Assembly (NCBI GenBank): GCA_019637975.1
Contig: JAHBUR010000023.1
Span: 1-64,000 of the forward strand
DNA length: 64,000 bases
Reading direction: 5' to 3'
DNA from: Bacteroidota bacterium
Lineage (GTDB): Bacteria > Bacteroidota > Ignavibacteria > UBA10030 > UBA6906
The translations under genes were made by a program, and so were the position numbers. The notes under the pieces were generated by a model. That model saw only the letters and a program-made list of their open reading frames with translations, was not told the DNA's origin and did no database searches. The stretch's first letter is position 1; the number at the start of each line of letters is the position of its first letter. Shown here piece after piece: positions 36,594 through 45,409 of this stretch.

Positions 36594-38176
36594 TAGCTTG
36601 AATGTTCCACTGCCCCAAGTGCCGCAAAGAACTCGGGTAGCAAGGCTATCCCCCGCATCTGCAAGGCGCTATCGCGAGCGGTTATTGTTGTTACATTCAG
36701 ATTCGTCAGCCCGGTATTGAACTCCGCCCACATGCTGCCATTGTCCGTCGAGCGGTAGACGCCCCTGCTTGTCCCGAAGCCGGAACCAACGCCTGTTGCA
36801 AGGTAGACTGTGTCTCCATCGAACGCGATGTCGGCAATCTTTTGGACAGTAGGGATATTTATTTCAGTCCAAGTGTTGCCGTTGTCTGTCGAGCGGTGGA
36901 TGTATGAGCCATAATCTGCAAAGAGATGCCCCTGGTCGTTGCATGCGATAACGTTCGTGTACCATACGTCCCCGCTTTGTGTCCACGTCGCGCCCTGATC
37001 GGTTGAGCGAAATCTGCCGGAGGCTGTTCCGACAAACACAGTGCCGTTGGGACATACCGAAATAGAGTTGATGAATTGAACAGGTATGAACCCTGTTTCA
37101 CTCCATGTCAGGCCGGCATCGGTCGATCGGAACACACCGGCGTACAGCGTCGCTGCATAGAGAGCACCGTTGGGCGCTTCCGCAATAGATGTCACATGCG
37201 TATTGTTCATACCGTTCACGACCTGAGTCCATGTGTCGCCCGGACTGAGAGTGCCATTGGAGCGATACGTACCCATCCCGGCACTTCCGGCAAGAACCAC
37301 GTTTCCTGACACAATGATTCTCATGAAGCCAATGTCGGGCACACCGGTTTGCTGTGTCCACGTCGTGCCATTGTCAGTGGACTTGAAAAGACCGCCAGCC
37401 CCGGCTGCGTAGATGCCGTTGGAGGTGAAGGTGAGATCCGCATACCCCTCGCCGGGCGGCGGCATCAGGTCCGTCCAGTTGTCTCCATTGTTTGTCGAGC
37501 GGTACATGGTAAACCCATCCGATGCAAAGATGTCACCGGAGGGACTCACAGCTACCACCTCCATCTGCATGACCCCGGTGATGCCGTTGTTGATTGCCGT
37601 CCAGTTTGCGCCGTTGTCCGTTGAGCGAAACACTCCGCCGCCGTAGGTTGCCGCAAAGAGATAACCGTTGCTCAACTTTACATCAAGAGATCGAACACTC
37701 GTGTTTGTGAGCCCGTTGTTGATTGCGCTGAATGTCGTTCCGTTGTTCGTAGACTGATATACACCAAACGCAAAACCGCCCGCGAGGATATTACCGTTGG
37801 AAAGTACGAGCAACACATCGACAGTTCTGTTGTTCAAGGAGTTGACGATCTTTTGCCACGTCGCCCCGCCATCCGTTGAGCGGAGAAATCCGGGGCTTGC
37901 GCCGACGAAGATATCACCCGCGGAGTTGAGAGCAACCGACCGCGGGTCAATGATAAGCGTGTCATTGTAGATCTGTACCCATGCGTCGCCGTTGTTGGTT
38001 GTCTTGAAGATGCCTCCAAGGTACGTCCCGGCATAGATGTTTCCACTTGCATCTTTGGCCAGATCATTGATCCACCCGCCGTAGGGCCCGACGGCAGTCC
38101 ACTGCTGACCAAAAGCAACGCTCGCTGATGAAAACATGAGCAACACAAAGTAGAACACCCTGTGAATCGCATTCAT
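36593..38176 (-). CDS. N-terminal part of a frameshifted T9SS propeller protein
   Basis: 527 codons with signal peptide (FYFVLLMFSSASVAFGQ) and about ten BNR-like repeats (GGIFKTTNNGDAWVQIYND, GVFRSTDAGLTWSETG). The frame ends in LPEFFAALGAVEHSS, which is out of phase; the true continuation is in the next frame (see 35994-36593). Without the C-terminal sorting domain this product would be exported to the periplasm but not recognised by T9SS. This is either a recent inactivating mutation or a base-calling error in a GGGGG-containing stretch. Confidence 0.78.
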   Translation of the reverse strand: MNAIHRVFYFVLLMFSSASVAFGQQWTAVGPYGGWINDLAKDASGNIYAGTYLGGIFKTTNNGDAWVQIYNDTLIIDPRSVALNSAGDIFVGASPGFLRSTDGGATWQKIVNSLNNRTVDVLLVLSNGNILAGGFAFGVYQSTNNGTTFSAINNGLTNTSVRSLDVKLSNGYLFAATYGGGVFRSTDNGANWTAINNGITGVMQMEVVAVSPSGDIFASDGFTMYRSTNNGDNWTDLMPPPGEGYADLTFTSNGIYAAGAGGLFKSTDNGTTWTQQTGVPDIGFMRIIVSGNVVLAGSAGMGTYRSNGTLSPGDTWTQVVNGMNNTHVTSIAEAPNGALYAATLYAGVFRSTDAGLTWSETGFIPVQFINSISVCPNGTVFVGTASGRFRSTDQGATWTQSGDVWYTNVIACNDQGHLFADYGSYIHRSTDNGNTWTEINIPTVQKIADIAFDGDTVYLATGVGSGFGTSRGVYRSTDNGSMWAEFNTGLTNLNVTTITARDSALQMRGIALLPEFFAALGAVEHSS

Positions 38177-38252
38177 GGTTGGCTCCTATGAGGTTGTGTA
38201 CAAAACGTTAGGCTGAAGATCTCGTCGTTTCATGAGCAAGCCCCCCCGAGAA

Positions 38253-38939
38253 TTACTTTACCAACAGCATCTTTTTGACATCAACAAACAGAGCGCCGGC
38301 ATCGTCAGCCCGAGCCTCCAAACGGTAGAAATACACGCCGCTTGCCAACGCCGAAGCATCAAACCTGACAGACTTGAACCCAGCATCCACGATCTCGTTC
38401 AAGAGGATCGCCACTTCCTGACCGAGAATGTTGTACACCTTCAGCGAAACGAAGGATACTCGCGGAATTCCAACACGTATCGTTGTTGAAGCGTTGAACG
38501 GATTGGGATAGTTCTGCGCAAGAGTGAACTCCGCCGGCATGCCCGGTTCATTCGGCTCGTGCACATCGACGGTGTTCTGTACGAATATCGAATCGTCGAT
38601 CGTTCCATTATTTCCGTGGTCAATGTAGATTCTGACGGGCTCAGCCAGATTGTTCCAGTTCGGAACGATGATGTGTGAGGACGTCGCGCTGAGGTTTACT
38701 GTCGGTTGAATGAAGAGTCTGCCAACCGCAACCGAGCCGTACTCAATCCGAAGCCCGTACGTTTTTGCCGGGCCGACGTTCACGACCTTGTAATCATCGT
38801 CCCCTTCCTTGCCGAATTGCATCGAGTCGTTCTGCGCCAGAGCGCAGTCGGAGATTGTATACGTCTTCTCGGCTGTCGAGTCAATGATGAAGATGGTCCC
38901 GACGGTGACGCTCTTCGACTGCGGGTCCAGGTTGCGCAT
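38253..38939 (-). CDS. C-terminal part of a frameshifted T9SS protease-like protein
   Basis: 228 codons with a beta-sandwich-like region (SVTVGTIFIIDS, then WNNLAEPVRIYID) and a type A sorting domain ([20 protein letters not shown], then YNILGQEVAILLNE and SGVYFYRLE, with an extra RADDAGALF before the end). The frame is open upstream of the ATG (ESGATLSQTDGFAFDGKLS), showing that it continues the protein encoded at 38978-41881. Confidence 0.75.
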   Translation of the reverse strand: MRNLDPQSKSVTVGTIFIIDSTAEKTYTISDCALAQNDSMQFGKEGDDDYKVVNVGPAKTYGLRIEYGSVAVGRLFIQPTVNLSATSSHIIVPNWNNLAEPVRIYIDHGNNGTIDDSIFVQNTVDVHEPNEPGMPAEFTLAQNYPNPFNASTTIRVGIPRVSFVSLKVYNILGQEVAILLNEIVDAGFKSVRFDASALASGVYFYRLEARADDAGALFVDVKKMLLVK

Positions 38940-38977
38940 GGAAAGCTTGCCGTCGAAGGCAAAGCCATCGGTTTGAC

Positions 38978-41881
38978 TCAGCGTAGCGCCTGACTCTTCG
39001 ATACGTGAAGACAGTAGAGTCCGTCACGATGGAGTTGAGAGACGGAATCGGAGAAGTCACTCATCATGATCGTGTAGGACGTCTCCGGCAGGTGGTAAAA
39101 GTAGGGAGGTGTCAAGCTTCCTGTCGCAGGAATATAGGGAACTGCTCCCGGCATTGCATCAATCAACACGCTATCCGAGTACCCTATTTGGTTCCCATTG
39201 GCATTGGTAATGATGATGGATGCGTTTAGAGGCGGATACAGTTGAAGAAAGACTGTACCTGAAATGCGGGAGAACCTCGAAGGACCAAGGCTCGGAGGAT
39301 CAAGGTATGTGCTTACCCTATCGGTCAAGAAGAGCTTCTTGTTGCCTCCCCAACCGGGGTAAAGAGAATACGTCCACGCTCCAAGATTCCCGTTAGCCGA
39401 TGTGTCAACCCTGATTTTTGCAGTGTCTGTATTATGGAAACTGTTGTCATACACATAAATCCAATACACGGCCGGGTTTATGGAATCCTTTGCAATTCCA
39501 TATGGCACTATGGCGTGACCACCACTTTCAGGACCGTTGTGGTTGAAAAGGAGACCTGCGTGGTCAGCTTCATCGCTCCACAATATCTGCTTCAATTCGT
39601 TTACTGTTTGGTTCGGGGTCTTCGTGTGCCATAATGGCATCACTTCCCGCCGATGTACCTCCCCCGTTTGGTGAAGCCACAACTCATTGATGATCTTTCG
39701 TGTCGAATCATTCAAGGCCACACTCACCAGACTTTCAAACATTGGCATGGACGGAAACCTGACCCGGAAAGCCACACTGTCTTCGAACGCAAGTAGTGTC
39801 GAGATTGCGAACCCAAAACATGAACCTGCCCAAGGTCCTTTCCACGTATTCCACTTGAATTCATCTCTGTATCTTGCTTCAACGGTGCTCCAATAGGTTC
39901 GCTTAATCCCGAACGTCTGAACAAAGAGCGGCCAGTCAACAAAATCTTCAGACGCCGCTGTATTGAATGGGTAGATATTTGGGTATTGACGACCGGTATA
40001 TGGATCACTGCCGTTCCGGTAATCAAACTGCGTATACCACGCGGGCGGCCACATGTTGGCTTCCTCGTTGCCAAAATTCCACCTGTCGCGTTCAAAACGA
40101 AATCGCTCGTAGTTGCCATCCGCATTCAGGCGGTGAAGCACGTAGCCCTTTATTGTGAAGTCGTAACTTGTATCAACGATGCTTGCGTTTGAACTTTGTT
40201 GAATCCGGATCGCACACTTGCGCGAGAGGATTGTATCGGGCACAGACCAAACATAACGCCCTGAAGCAGCTGGATAGTTAGTAACAATTGATCGAAACAG
40301 CGCTCCACCACCGGTGGTGTCTGTCCTAAACTCGATACTCACAAAATCGAGGCCCGGGAATCCATTCCAGATGATTGCGGTATCTGTGCCTGCTACCCAC
40401 TCAGCACCCGCTCGTGGATTTACGAGTGTCAGAACGTCTCCACCAAGTGTACCGCCTGCCCGGACGCGTTGGGCATAGATGTCGCTCCCGGGAGAATTGC
40501 GGAAATCATTCCAAGCCATAATTGCCCCGCTACGACTACTCACAATGAGCGGACCACTTTGAATTTGAGGGGCTGTGGAAATAGCAACCCCTTCTGCCGC
40601 CCATTGTGTGTTGCCCATAGCATCTATCCGGTGCGCATAGACATTGTAATTTCCCAGGCCCGCACGAACATCCGACCAACCGATGATACCGCCCCCTGCG
40701 CCATCACCTGCTATCGATGGGTTGATTTGTGTAAATGCTGATGGCGAGAGCGGAACTCCGTCAATTGCCCAATGAGTCCCTGCGTCACTAACACGTTGGG
40801 CATAGACCTGATATCTCGTTCCGATTCTGAAATCCATCCATGTAATGATAGCACCGCCCGCACCATCGTAGGCGAGTTTCGGAAACGTCTGCAGGTTGGA
40901 AGCGGTGCAAACCGCAATTCCATTCGTCGTCCATTGAGTTGATCCGGCCGAATTTACGCGTTGTGCATAGATGTCAGATGTCCCCCCGCGCTCGTCTTGC
41001 CACGCTATGATAGCTCCTCCAAGACCATCGCTTACTATGGCAATATTGTATTGCAGTCCGGCGGCCGTACAAATCGCAACACCGTTGGCACTCCACTGAC
41101 GGACACCAGCTGCGTTCAAACGTTGGATATAGACATCATCAGCACCACTGCGTTGATCCCGCCACGCAACAATTGCGCCGCCTGCGCCGTCGCTCATGAT
41201 AACCGGATGGGATTGTGTTCCTGCTGCCACCACGACTGTATCGCTATTCACCGGCCACAGAAGTGCGCCGCTTTGATTGACCCGTTGGGCATAGATATCA
41301 CCATCGGTTCGAGTATCTTGATACACAATAATTGCACCGCCGGCATCATCACTGGCAATTGCAGCCATCGCATGTTCGGCCAAATTCGTCGAGAGAGCCA
41401 CCCCATTCGTCGTCCATCGGACAACGCCTGCACTGCTTACTGATTGTGCATAGATTTGGCTGTAATCAACTCGTCGGTCTTGCCAGGTCACAATAGCGCC
41501 GCCATCACCATCCGTCGTTGCTTGGGAGAACCCCGCGCCGAATCCTGTTCCGATCGCAACCGGTACCCCATTGGTCGTCCATCTCACAAGGCCAGAGACG
41601 TCGATTCGTTGACCGTAAACGTCCGTAAGACCCGAGCCTCTTCGGGAGTCATCCCAAACCATGATCGCGCCTCCTGAACCGTCACTGACCATTGAGCGTA
41701 TGATTTGATCGGCCGGCGCTGTCGATATCGGATTGTTTTGATTCGAGTCGGTGGACCACTGGGCGGGAGAGGTGTTGTAAATAAGGAAAACAGTGCAACA
41801 TAGGATGGCTCTACGTGTTAGGACTTGCGTACCCTTCTGAATGTCAGGGAACAAGGCAGGCGTGGCGACGGAAAGTCTCAT
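38978..41881 (-). CDS. T9SS protein, repeat propeller plus papain-like cysteine peptidase domain (frameshifted 3')
   Basis: 967 codons. After a signal sequence (ILCCTVFLIYNTSPAQ) come about ten ~45-residue repeats of the form DGAGGAIITWMDFR...YAQRV...G.WTTNGVAVCTA, probably a propeller. From about residue 640 there is a domain with GPWAGSCFGFAIS (Cys688), GGHAIVPYGIA (His789) and YVYDNSFHN (Asp812/Asn813), the order and spacing of a papain-like cysteine peptidase. The frame ends out of phase at 38978; the sorting domain continues at 38253-38939 after one or two base shifts between 38985 and 39032. It lies in one operon with the genes on either side. Confidence 0.68.
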   Translation of the reverse strand: MRLSVATPALFPDIQKGTQVLTRRAILCCTVFLIYNTSPAQWSTDSNQNNPISTAPADQIIRSMVSDGSGGAIMVWDDSRRGSGLTDVYGQRIDVSGLVRWTTNGVPVAIGTGFGAGFSQATTDGDGGAIVTWQDRRVDYSQIYAQSVSSAGVVRWTTNGVALSTNLAEHAMAAIASDDAGGAIIVYQDTRTDGDIYAQRVNQSGALLWPVNSDTVVVAAGTQSHPVIMSDGAGGAIVAWRDQRSGADDVYIQRLNAAGVRQWSANGVAICTAAGLQYNIAIVSDGLGGAIIAWQDERGGTSDIYAQRVNSAGSTQWTTNGIAVCTASNLQTFPKLAYDGAGGAIITWMDFRIGTRYQVYAQRVSDAGTHWAIDGVPLSPSAFTQINPSIAGDGAGGGIIGWSDVRAGLGNYNVYAHRIDAMGNTQWAAEGVAISTAPQIQSGPLIVSSRSGAIMAWNDFRNSPGSDIYAQRVRAGGTLGGDVLTLVNPRAGAEWVAGTDTAIIWNGFPGLDFVSIEFRTDTTGGGALFRSIVTNYPAASGRYVWSVPDTILSRKCAIRIQQSSNASIVDTSYDFTIKGYVLHRLNADGNYERFRFERDRWNFGNEEANMWPPAWYTQFDYRNGSDPYTGRQYPNIYPFNTAASEDFVDWPLFVQTFGIKRTYWSTVEARYRDEFKWNTWKGPWAGSCFGFAISTLLAFEDSVAFRVRFPSMPMFESLVSVALNDSTRKIINELWLHQTGEVHRREVMPLWHTKTPNQTVNELKQILWSDEADHAGLLFNHNGPESGGHAIVPYGIAKDSINPAVYWIYVYDNSFHNTDTAKIRVDTSANGNLGAWTYSLYPGWGGNKKLFLTDRVSTYLDPPSLGPSRFSRISGTVFLQLYPPLNASIIITNANGNQIGYSDSVLIDAMPGAVPYIPATGSLTPPYFYHLPETSYTIMMSDFSDSVSQLHRDGLYCLHVSKSQALR

Positions 41882-41948
41882 AGAGCCGCTCCGATAAAAT
41901 TTTTAAAAGAACGCAGTTAGCTCGTTCAGCTAATTGGATTTACCAAGT

Positions 41949-43208
41949 TTACTTGATCAATACAAGCTTCTTCGTTTGCACAAGACTCCCTGAACGGAGT
42001 TGGTAGAGATACACGCCACTTGGAAAGCCGCTTGCATTCCAAGTGACCCCGTAGATGCCCGGTGCTTTCACCTCGTTCACCAGCGTTGCCACCTCCCGAC
42101 CCAACACATCAAACACCTTGAGCGAGACAAATCCGAAATTGGCCCCGCCTGCCGGACGGGCAGGAATTCGGAATTCGATATGCGTCGCCGGGTTGAACGG
42201 GTTGGGATAGTTTTGTTCGAGTTCGAAGACATGAGGACGTTCGGTCTCTCCTACGCTCAATGTGGGGCCGCCACCATTTGTCGTTCTGAGAATAACTCCC
42301 GTATCACCAACTGCAAATCCGGAATCGGAATTTGTGAAGTACACTCCCCAAAGCATCGCGTTTAATCCGCTCGGTTGATTCAACCATGTCTCACCACAGT
42401 TCGTTGTCTTGAGGATAGTTCCTGCGCCCCCTACTGCCCAGCCTGTACGGGAGTCGGTAAAATGCACAGAGTTAAGACTAATCTGGCCAATATTGCTCGT
42501 CTGCCAAGTGGTTCCACCATTTGTCGTTTTCATGATGATACCACTGCCAACAGCAAAGCCTGTGTCTTGATTGGCAAAAAAAACGTCATGCAGCTGAGCC
42601 GACGTCAGGTCAACCTGATTTACCCAAGTACCGCCGTTGGTTGTCTTGAGGATCCGCTCAGGCATGCCGAGGTTGCGGTTTACAGCCCATCCCGTATCAG
42701 CATTGATGAAGAAAATAGATGACCACCACGGACCAAGCCCGGATGTTTGGTTCGTCCAAGATGAACCGCCGTTGACTGTTTTTCTTATGATGTTCGTTTG
42801 ACCGGTAATCCATCCTGTAGAGGGACTCACAAAGAACACCGATGTGAAGTTATTGTTGACTCCGCCTACTGATAGGTCTTCCCAACTCACTCCGCTATCA
42901 CCGGTTCTGAATATTTTACCGTTGACCCCAACAATCCAAGCATGATGACGATCCACAAAGTGAGCGCCAGTAAAGATTGTATTGAACACACTGTCGAACG
43001 CCGTCCAATTTTGTCCTGCATCAGTGGTTCTCACGATTGTGCCATAGCCTCCTCCCCTTATAACTCCGACGGCAACTCCCGTATCCGAGTCAGCGAACGA
43101 CACCGAATAATAGGGCCCCCGCGAGGGTGAGGGCATACGAGACCACTGGGAAAGAGTCACGTCCATGTTCAGGAAAAGCAGGATTGAAGTAGCGCAAATC
43201 CATCTCAT
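41949..43208 (-). CDS. T9SS-secreted YCF48-like propeller protein
   Basis: 419 residues with signal peptide (SILLFLNMDVTLSQ), seven YCF48-like repeats (GTIVRTTDAGQNWTAFDS, GTILKTTNCGETWLNQPSG), enough for one seven-bladed propeller, and a type A sorting domain ([20 protein letters not shown], then SGVYLYQLR). GGGAGGAG precedes the ATG. It is the first gene of the operon started by the promoter at 43312-43340. The sorting-domain loop is lengthened to ARPAGGANFGFVS by a CCTGCC...GGCAGG repeat (42148-42164). Confidence 0.84.
   Translation of the reverse strand: MRWICATSILLFLNMDVTLSQWSRMPSPSRGPYYSVSFADSDTGVAVGVIRGGGYGTIVRTTDAGQNWTAFDSVFNTIFTGAHFVDRHHAWIVGVNGKIFRTGDSGVSWEDLSVGGVNNNFTSVFFVSPSTGWITGQTNIIRKTVNGGSSWTNQTSGLGPWWSSIFFINADTGWAVNRNLGMPERILKTTNGGTWVNQVDLTSAQLHDVFFANQDTGFAVGSGIIMKTTNGGTTWQTSNIGQISLNSVHFTDSRTGWAVGGAGTILKTTNCGETWLNQPSGLNAMLWGVYFTNSDSGFAVGDTGVILRTTNGGGPTLSVGETERPHVFELEQNYPNPFNPATHIEFRIPARPAGGANFGFVSLKVFDVLGREVATLVNEVKAPGIYGVTWNASGFPSGVYLYQLRSGSLVQTKKLVLIK
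42148..42164. repeat. Short inverted repeat inserted in a T9SS sorting domain
   Basis: CCTGCC and GGCAGG arms with a 5-nt loop. The same CCGCCTGC/GGGCAGGC core occurs in the element at 56391-56477. Confidence 0.6.
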
Positions 43209-43311
43209 AACTCCTCCCTCTTATTTAGTAAGGAAAAAGAACGAACTATCCCTGATGGAAAGCCAATACAACTGATCTGCAGATTGAGAAGTATAGTGCG
43301 GGGTTTCGGAC

Positions 43312-43340
43312 AATATAACTGCCGGTGCGGGTCATGTCAA
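43312..43340 (-). promoter_or_regulatory. Sigma-70-type promoter TTGACA-17-TATATT
   Basis: Minus strand TTGACA (43335-43340), 17 nt, TATATT (43312-43317), about 100 nt upstream of the ATG at 43208. The flanks (GTATTTGC before, GTCCGAAAC after) are identical to the promoter at 21356-21384. Confidence 0.85.
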
Positions 43341-43348
43341 GCAAATAC

Positions 43349-43376
43349 AAAAAAAAGCCGGACTTACAATCCGGCC
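43349..43376 (-). terminator. Rho-independent terminator
   Basis: GCCGGA and TCCGGC arms with a 7-nt loop, then eight T on the minus strand, 33 nt after the stop of the YciI-like gene. It sits directly next to the following promoter. Confidence 0.85.
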
Positions 43377-43408
43377 TGTGATCAGAAACAAGATATACGC
43401 GCCAGAAC

Positions 43409-43906
43409 TCAATCGCTCACACTCTTTTTAAGAAGCCGCCTGCTGAGTGCGGTGATTTCCTGTACCGCAGCGGAGCCGTACCAGGGATGCAGTTCCATAA
43501 CAAGTCGTCCCGCTTGAATCGCGGGGTCGGTTTCGGTGAGAGCTTTTGCTTCTTCCACCGTCTCGACGTTGAAGATGTAAATGCCGCGGATCTCGCCGTT
43601 GTCAAGAAACGGGCCGGCAAGAATGAGTGTGCCTTCGTTCGCCATCCGTTCGATGTTCTTGAGATGAGCACGCTGGAGATTTGCAGCCGTCACGGAATCC
43701 TGACTCCGGTTGGGGCCGCGCTTCAGGAATGCCATCACGTACTTCTTCATCCCGTATTGATCGGCGTTGAGACGGCGGGCAAGCACGGAGTCGTACTGCA
43801 CTGTCTCCTGCGTTTGCGCCTGACCGGAATGAAGATAAAACAAAGTCGCAAGCATCAAAGTACAACCAAGCAGAGTCTTAATTCTTTCCTCCAAGTATTG
43901 ATTCAT
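43409..43906 (-). CDS. Exported YciI-like protein
   Basis: 165 residues: a signal peptide (LLGCTLMLATLFYLHSGQAQ) precedes a YCII-type ferredoxin-like domain (about residues 52-150: KKYVMAFLKRGPNRSQ, RAHLKNIERMANEG, LAGPFLDNGEIRGIYIF). The His of RAHLKN and the Asp of PFLDNG match the pair conserved in YciI proteins, a family with mostly unknown catalytic roles. Export is uncommon for the small cytoplasmic members. The start codon lies one base after the stop of the M28 peptidase gene, so translation is probably coupled. Confidence 0.78.
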   Translation of the reverse strand: MNQYLEERIKTLLGCTLMLATLFYLHSGQAQTQETVQYDSVLARRLNADQYGMKKYVMAFLKRGPNRSQDSVTAANLQRAHLKNIERMANEGTLILAGPFLDNGEIRGIYIFNVETVEEAKALTETDPAIQAGRLVMELHPWYGSAAVQEITALSRRLLKKSVSD

Positions 43907-43907
43907 G

Positions 43908-45350
43908 CTACAACCCTTCTTCCGAAATCAAATAGCTCAGCAACGCCGCAACAATCGCCCCCATCTCAAGCTCTCTCGGATTTATCTTGTCTATCGTATC
44001 GTTGTCGGAATGATGATAATCGAAGTAGCGGTGATTTTCCGGCACAAGCCCGAAGCCTGGGACACCGGTATTCACCAGCGGATCGATGTCAACTCCGGCA
44101 TACCCGATGTTGATCTTTCCGGCATCGAGCATATCGAAGAGAGGTTTCCAACGAAGGATTTTGGCAAGCAACGTTGAGTCCCATTTCACGTTGAACCCCC
44201 GCGGCGCATGTCCGCCTGCATCGGATTCAAATGCGGCGATATGTGTCTCGCCTATTCGTTCCGGCGCAACGGGATACGCATTGCCTCCGCGTGTTCCGTT
44301 CTCTTCATTCATAAACATCACGGCACGGATGGTTCTCTTCGGCTTCACGCCGATTTTCTTGAGAAGATTCAACGCCTCGATCGCCTGCATGCAACCGGCA
44401 CCATCATCATGCGCACCGTGTCCCTTGTCCCACGCATCAAGATGCCCGCCAAGGACGATAATCTCATTTGGTTTTTCAGAACCTGTTATCTGCCCGACAA
44501 CATTTGCAGATTCCGCATCGGGATGTGTTTTTGGTGTGAGTTTGAGATGAACTTTTACGGATTTCTGTTTCGACAGCAGGTCACTCAGGTAATTCGCGTG
44601 CAACGTACTAATAGCGGCTGCGGGGATTTTTTTGATTGTATCGGCATAATGCATGACGCCCGTATGAGGAACATCGTCGATGCGTAGCGTCATTGAACGG
44701 ACAAGCACTGCCACGGCGCCCACCTTCGCAGCTTCCATCGCCCCCCGTCCCCGCTGATCAACCGCCCCACCGTATGCTTCAAATGTGTTGAACTTTGTCG
44801 GATCCATCGGACGGTTGAAGAAGACGATCTTGCCTTTTGCCTTGTCGCCGAGGGAACGCAATTGTTCGAAGTTCTTTACTTCAATCACCTCCGCCTGAAC
44901 CCCCTCTTCCGGCGTGGCAATGCTGCCGCCGAGCGCACACACGGCAAGCGTGTGCAATTTCATCGTCTGCGGTATACTTGATGCAGCGGGAATAATCCAG
45001 CATTCCTCTTCTCCCCTCTCCCAATGCGGTACCATCACTTTTTCAAGATGGACATTGTCAAAGCCGAGATCAACCATCATCTTCCGGGTCAGGTCAACGG
45101 CTTTTGCAGCACCTTCGGAACCACTGAGACGATGCGGCGCCTTTTCGCAGAGTTCCGTTAGAAACTTGTGCGCATCGCAATCTCGCAGGCCTGTCTGAAG
45201 AAGCTGTTTTGCAATATCGCCATACCTCGCTGTGAAGGTTTCGGGAGAAGTGTCGGAAGCAGACGTTTGCATGATCGTACTTGACGGTGATTGGGCGCAT
45301 GATACGTTGAAGACCATGATTATGCCTGCAAAAAGGAGAATCTCTTTCAT
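43908..45350 (-). CDS. Exported M28-family metallopeptidase
   Basis: 480 residues with a signal peptide (LFAGIIMVFNVSCAQ) and an M28 zinc aminopeptidase/carboxypeptidase-type domain. The zinc ligands and catalytic residues follow the family pattern: His and Asp in LGGHLDAWDKGHGAHDDGAG, the Glu pair in FMNEENGTRGG, Asp in ESDAGGHAPRG and the last His in YHHSDNDTIDKI. A PA-like insert lies before it (residues about 130-260). It should cleave peptides in the periplasm or outside. The ATG at 45350 follows a GAGG site; an earlier in-frame ATG at 45386 would hide the signal peptide. It heads an operon with the YciI-like gene. Confidence 0.86.
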   Translation of the reverse strand: MKEILLFAGIIMVFNVSCAQSPSSTIMQTSASDTSPETFTARYGDIAKQLLQTGLRDCDAHKFLTELCEKAPHRLSGSEGAAKAVDLTRKMMVDLGFDNVHLEKVMVPHWERGEEECWIIPAASSIPQTMKLHTLAVCALGGSIATPEEGVQAEVIEVKNFEQLRSLGDKAKGKIVFFNRPMDPTKFNTFEAYGGAVDQRGRGAMEAAKVGAVAVLVRSMTLRIDDVPHTGVMHYADTIKKIPAAAISTLHANYLSDLLSKQKSVKVHLKLTPKTHPDAESANVVGQITGSEKPNEIIVLGGHLDAWDKGHGAHDDGAGCMQAIEALNLLKKIGVKPKRTIRAVMFMNEENGTRGGNAYPVAPERIGETHIAAFESDAGGHAPRGFNVKWDSTLLAKILRWKPLFDMLDAGKINIGYAGVDIDPLVNTGVPGFGLVPENHRYFDYHHSDNDTIDKINPRELEMGAIVAALLSYLISEEGL

Positions 45351-45409
45351 AACCTCAAGCTCGATGTTTGGTTTTACAAAGAACAAATAATGCGTCGCTG
45401 GCGAAAGTA

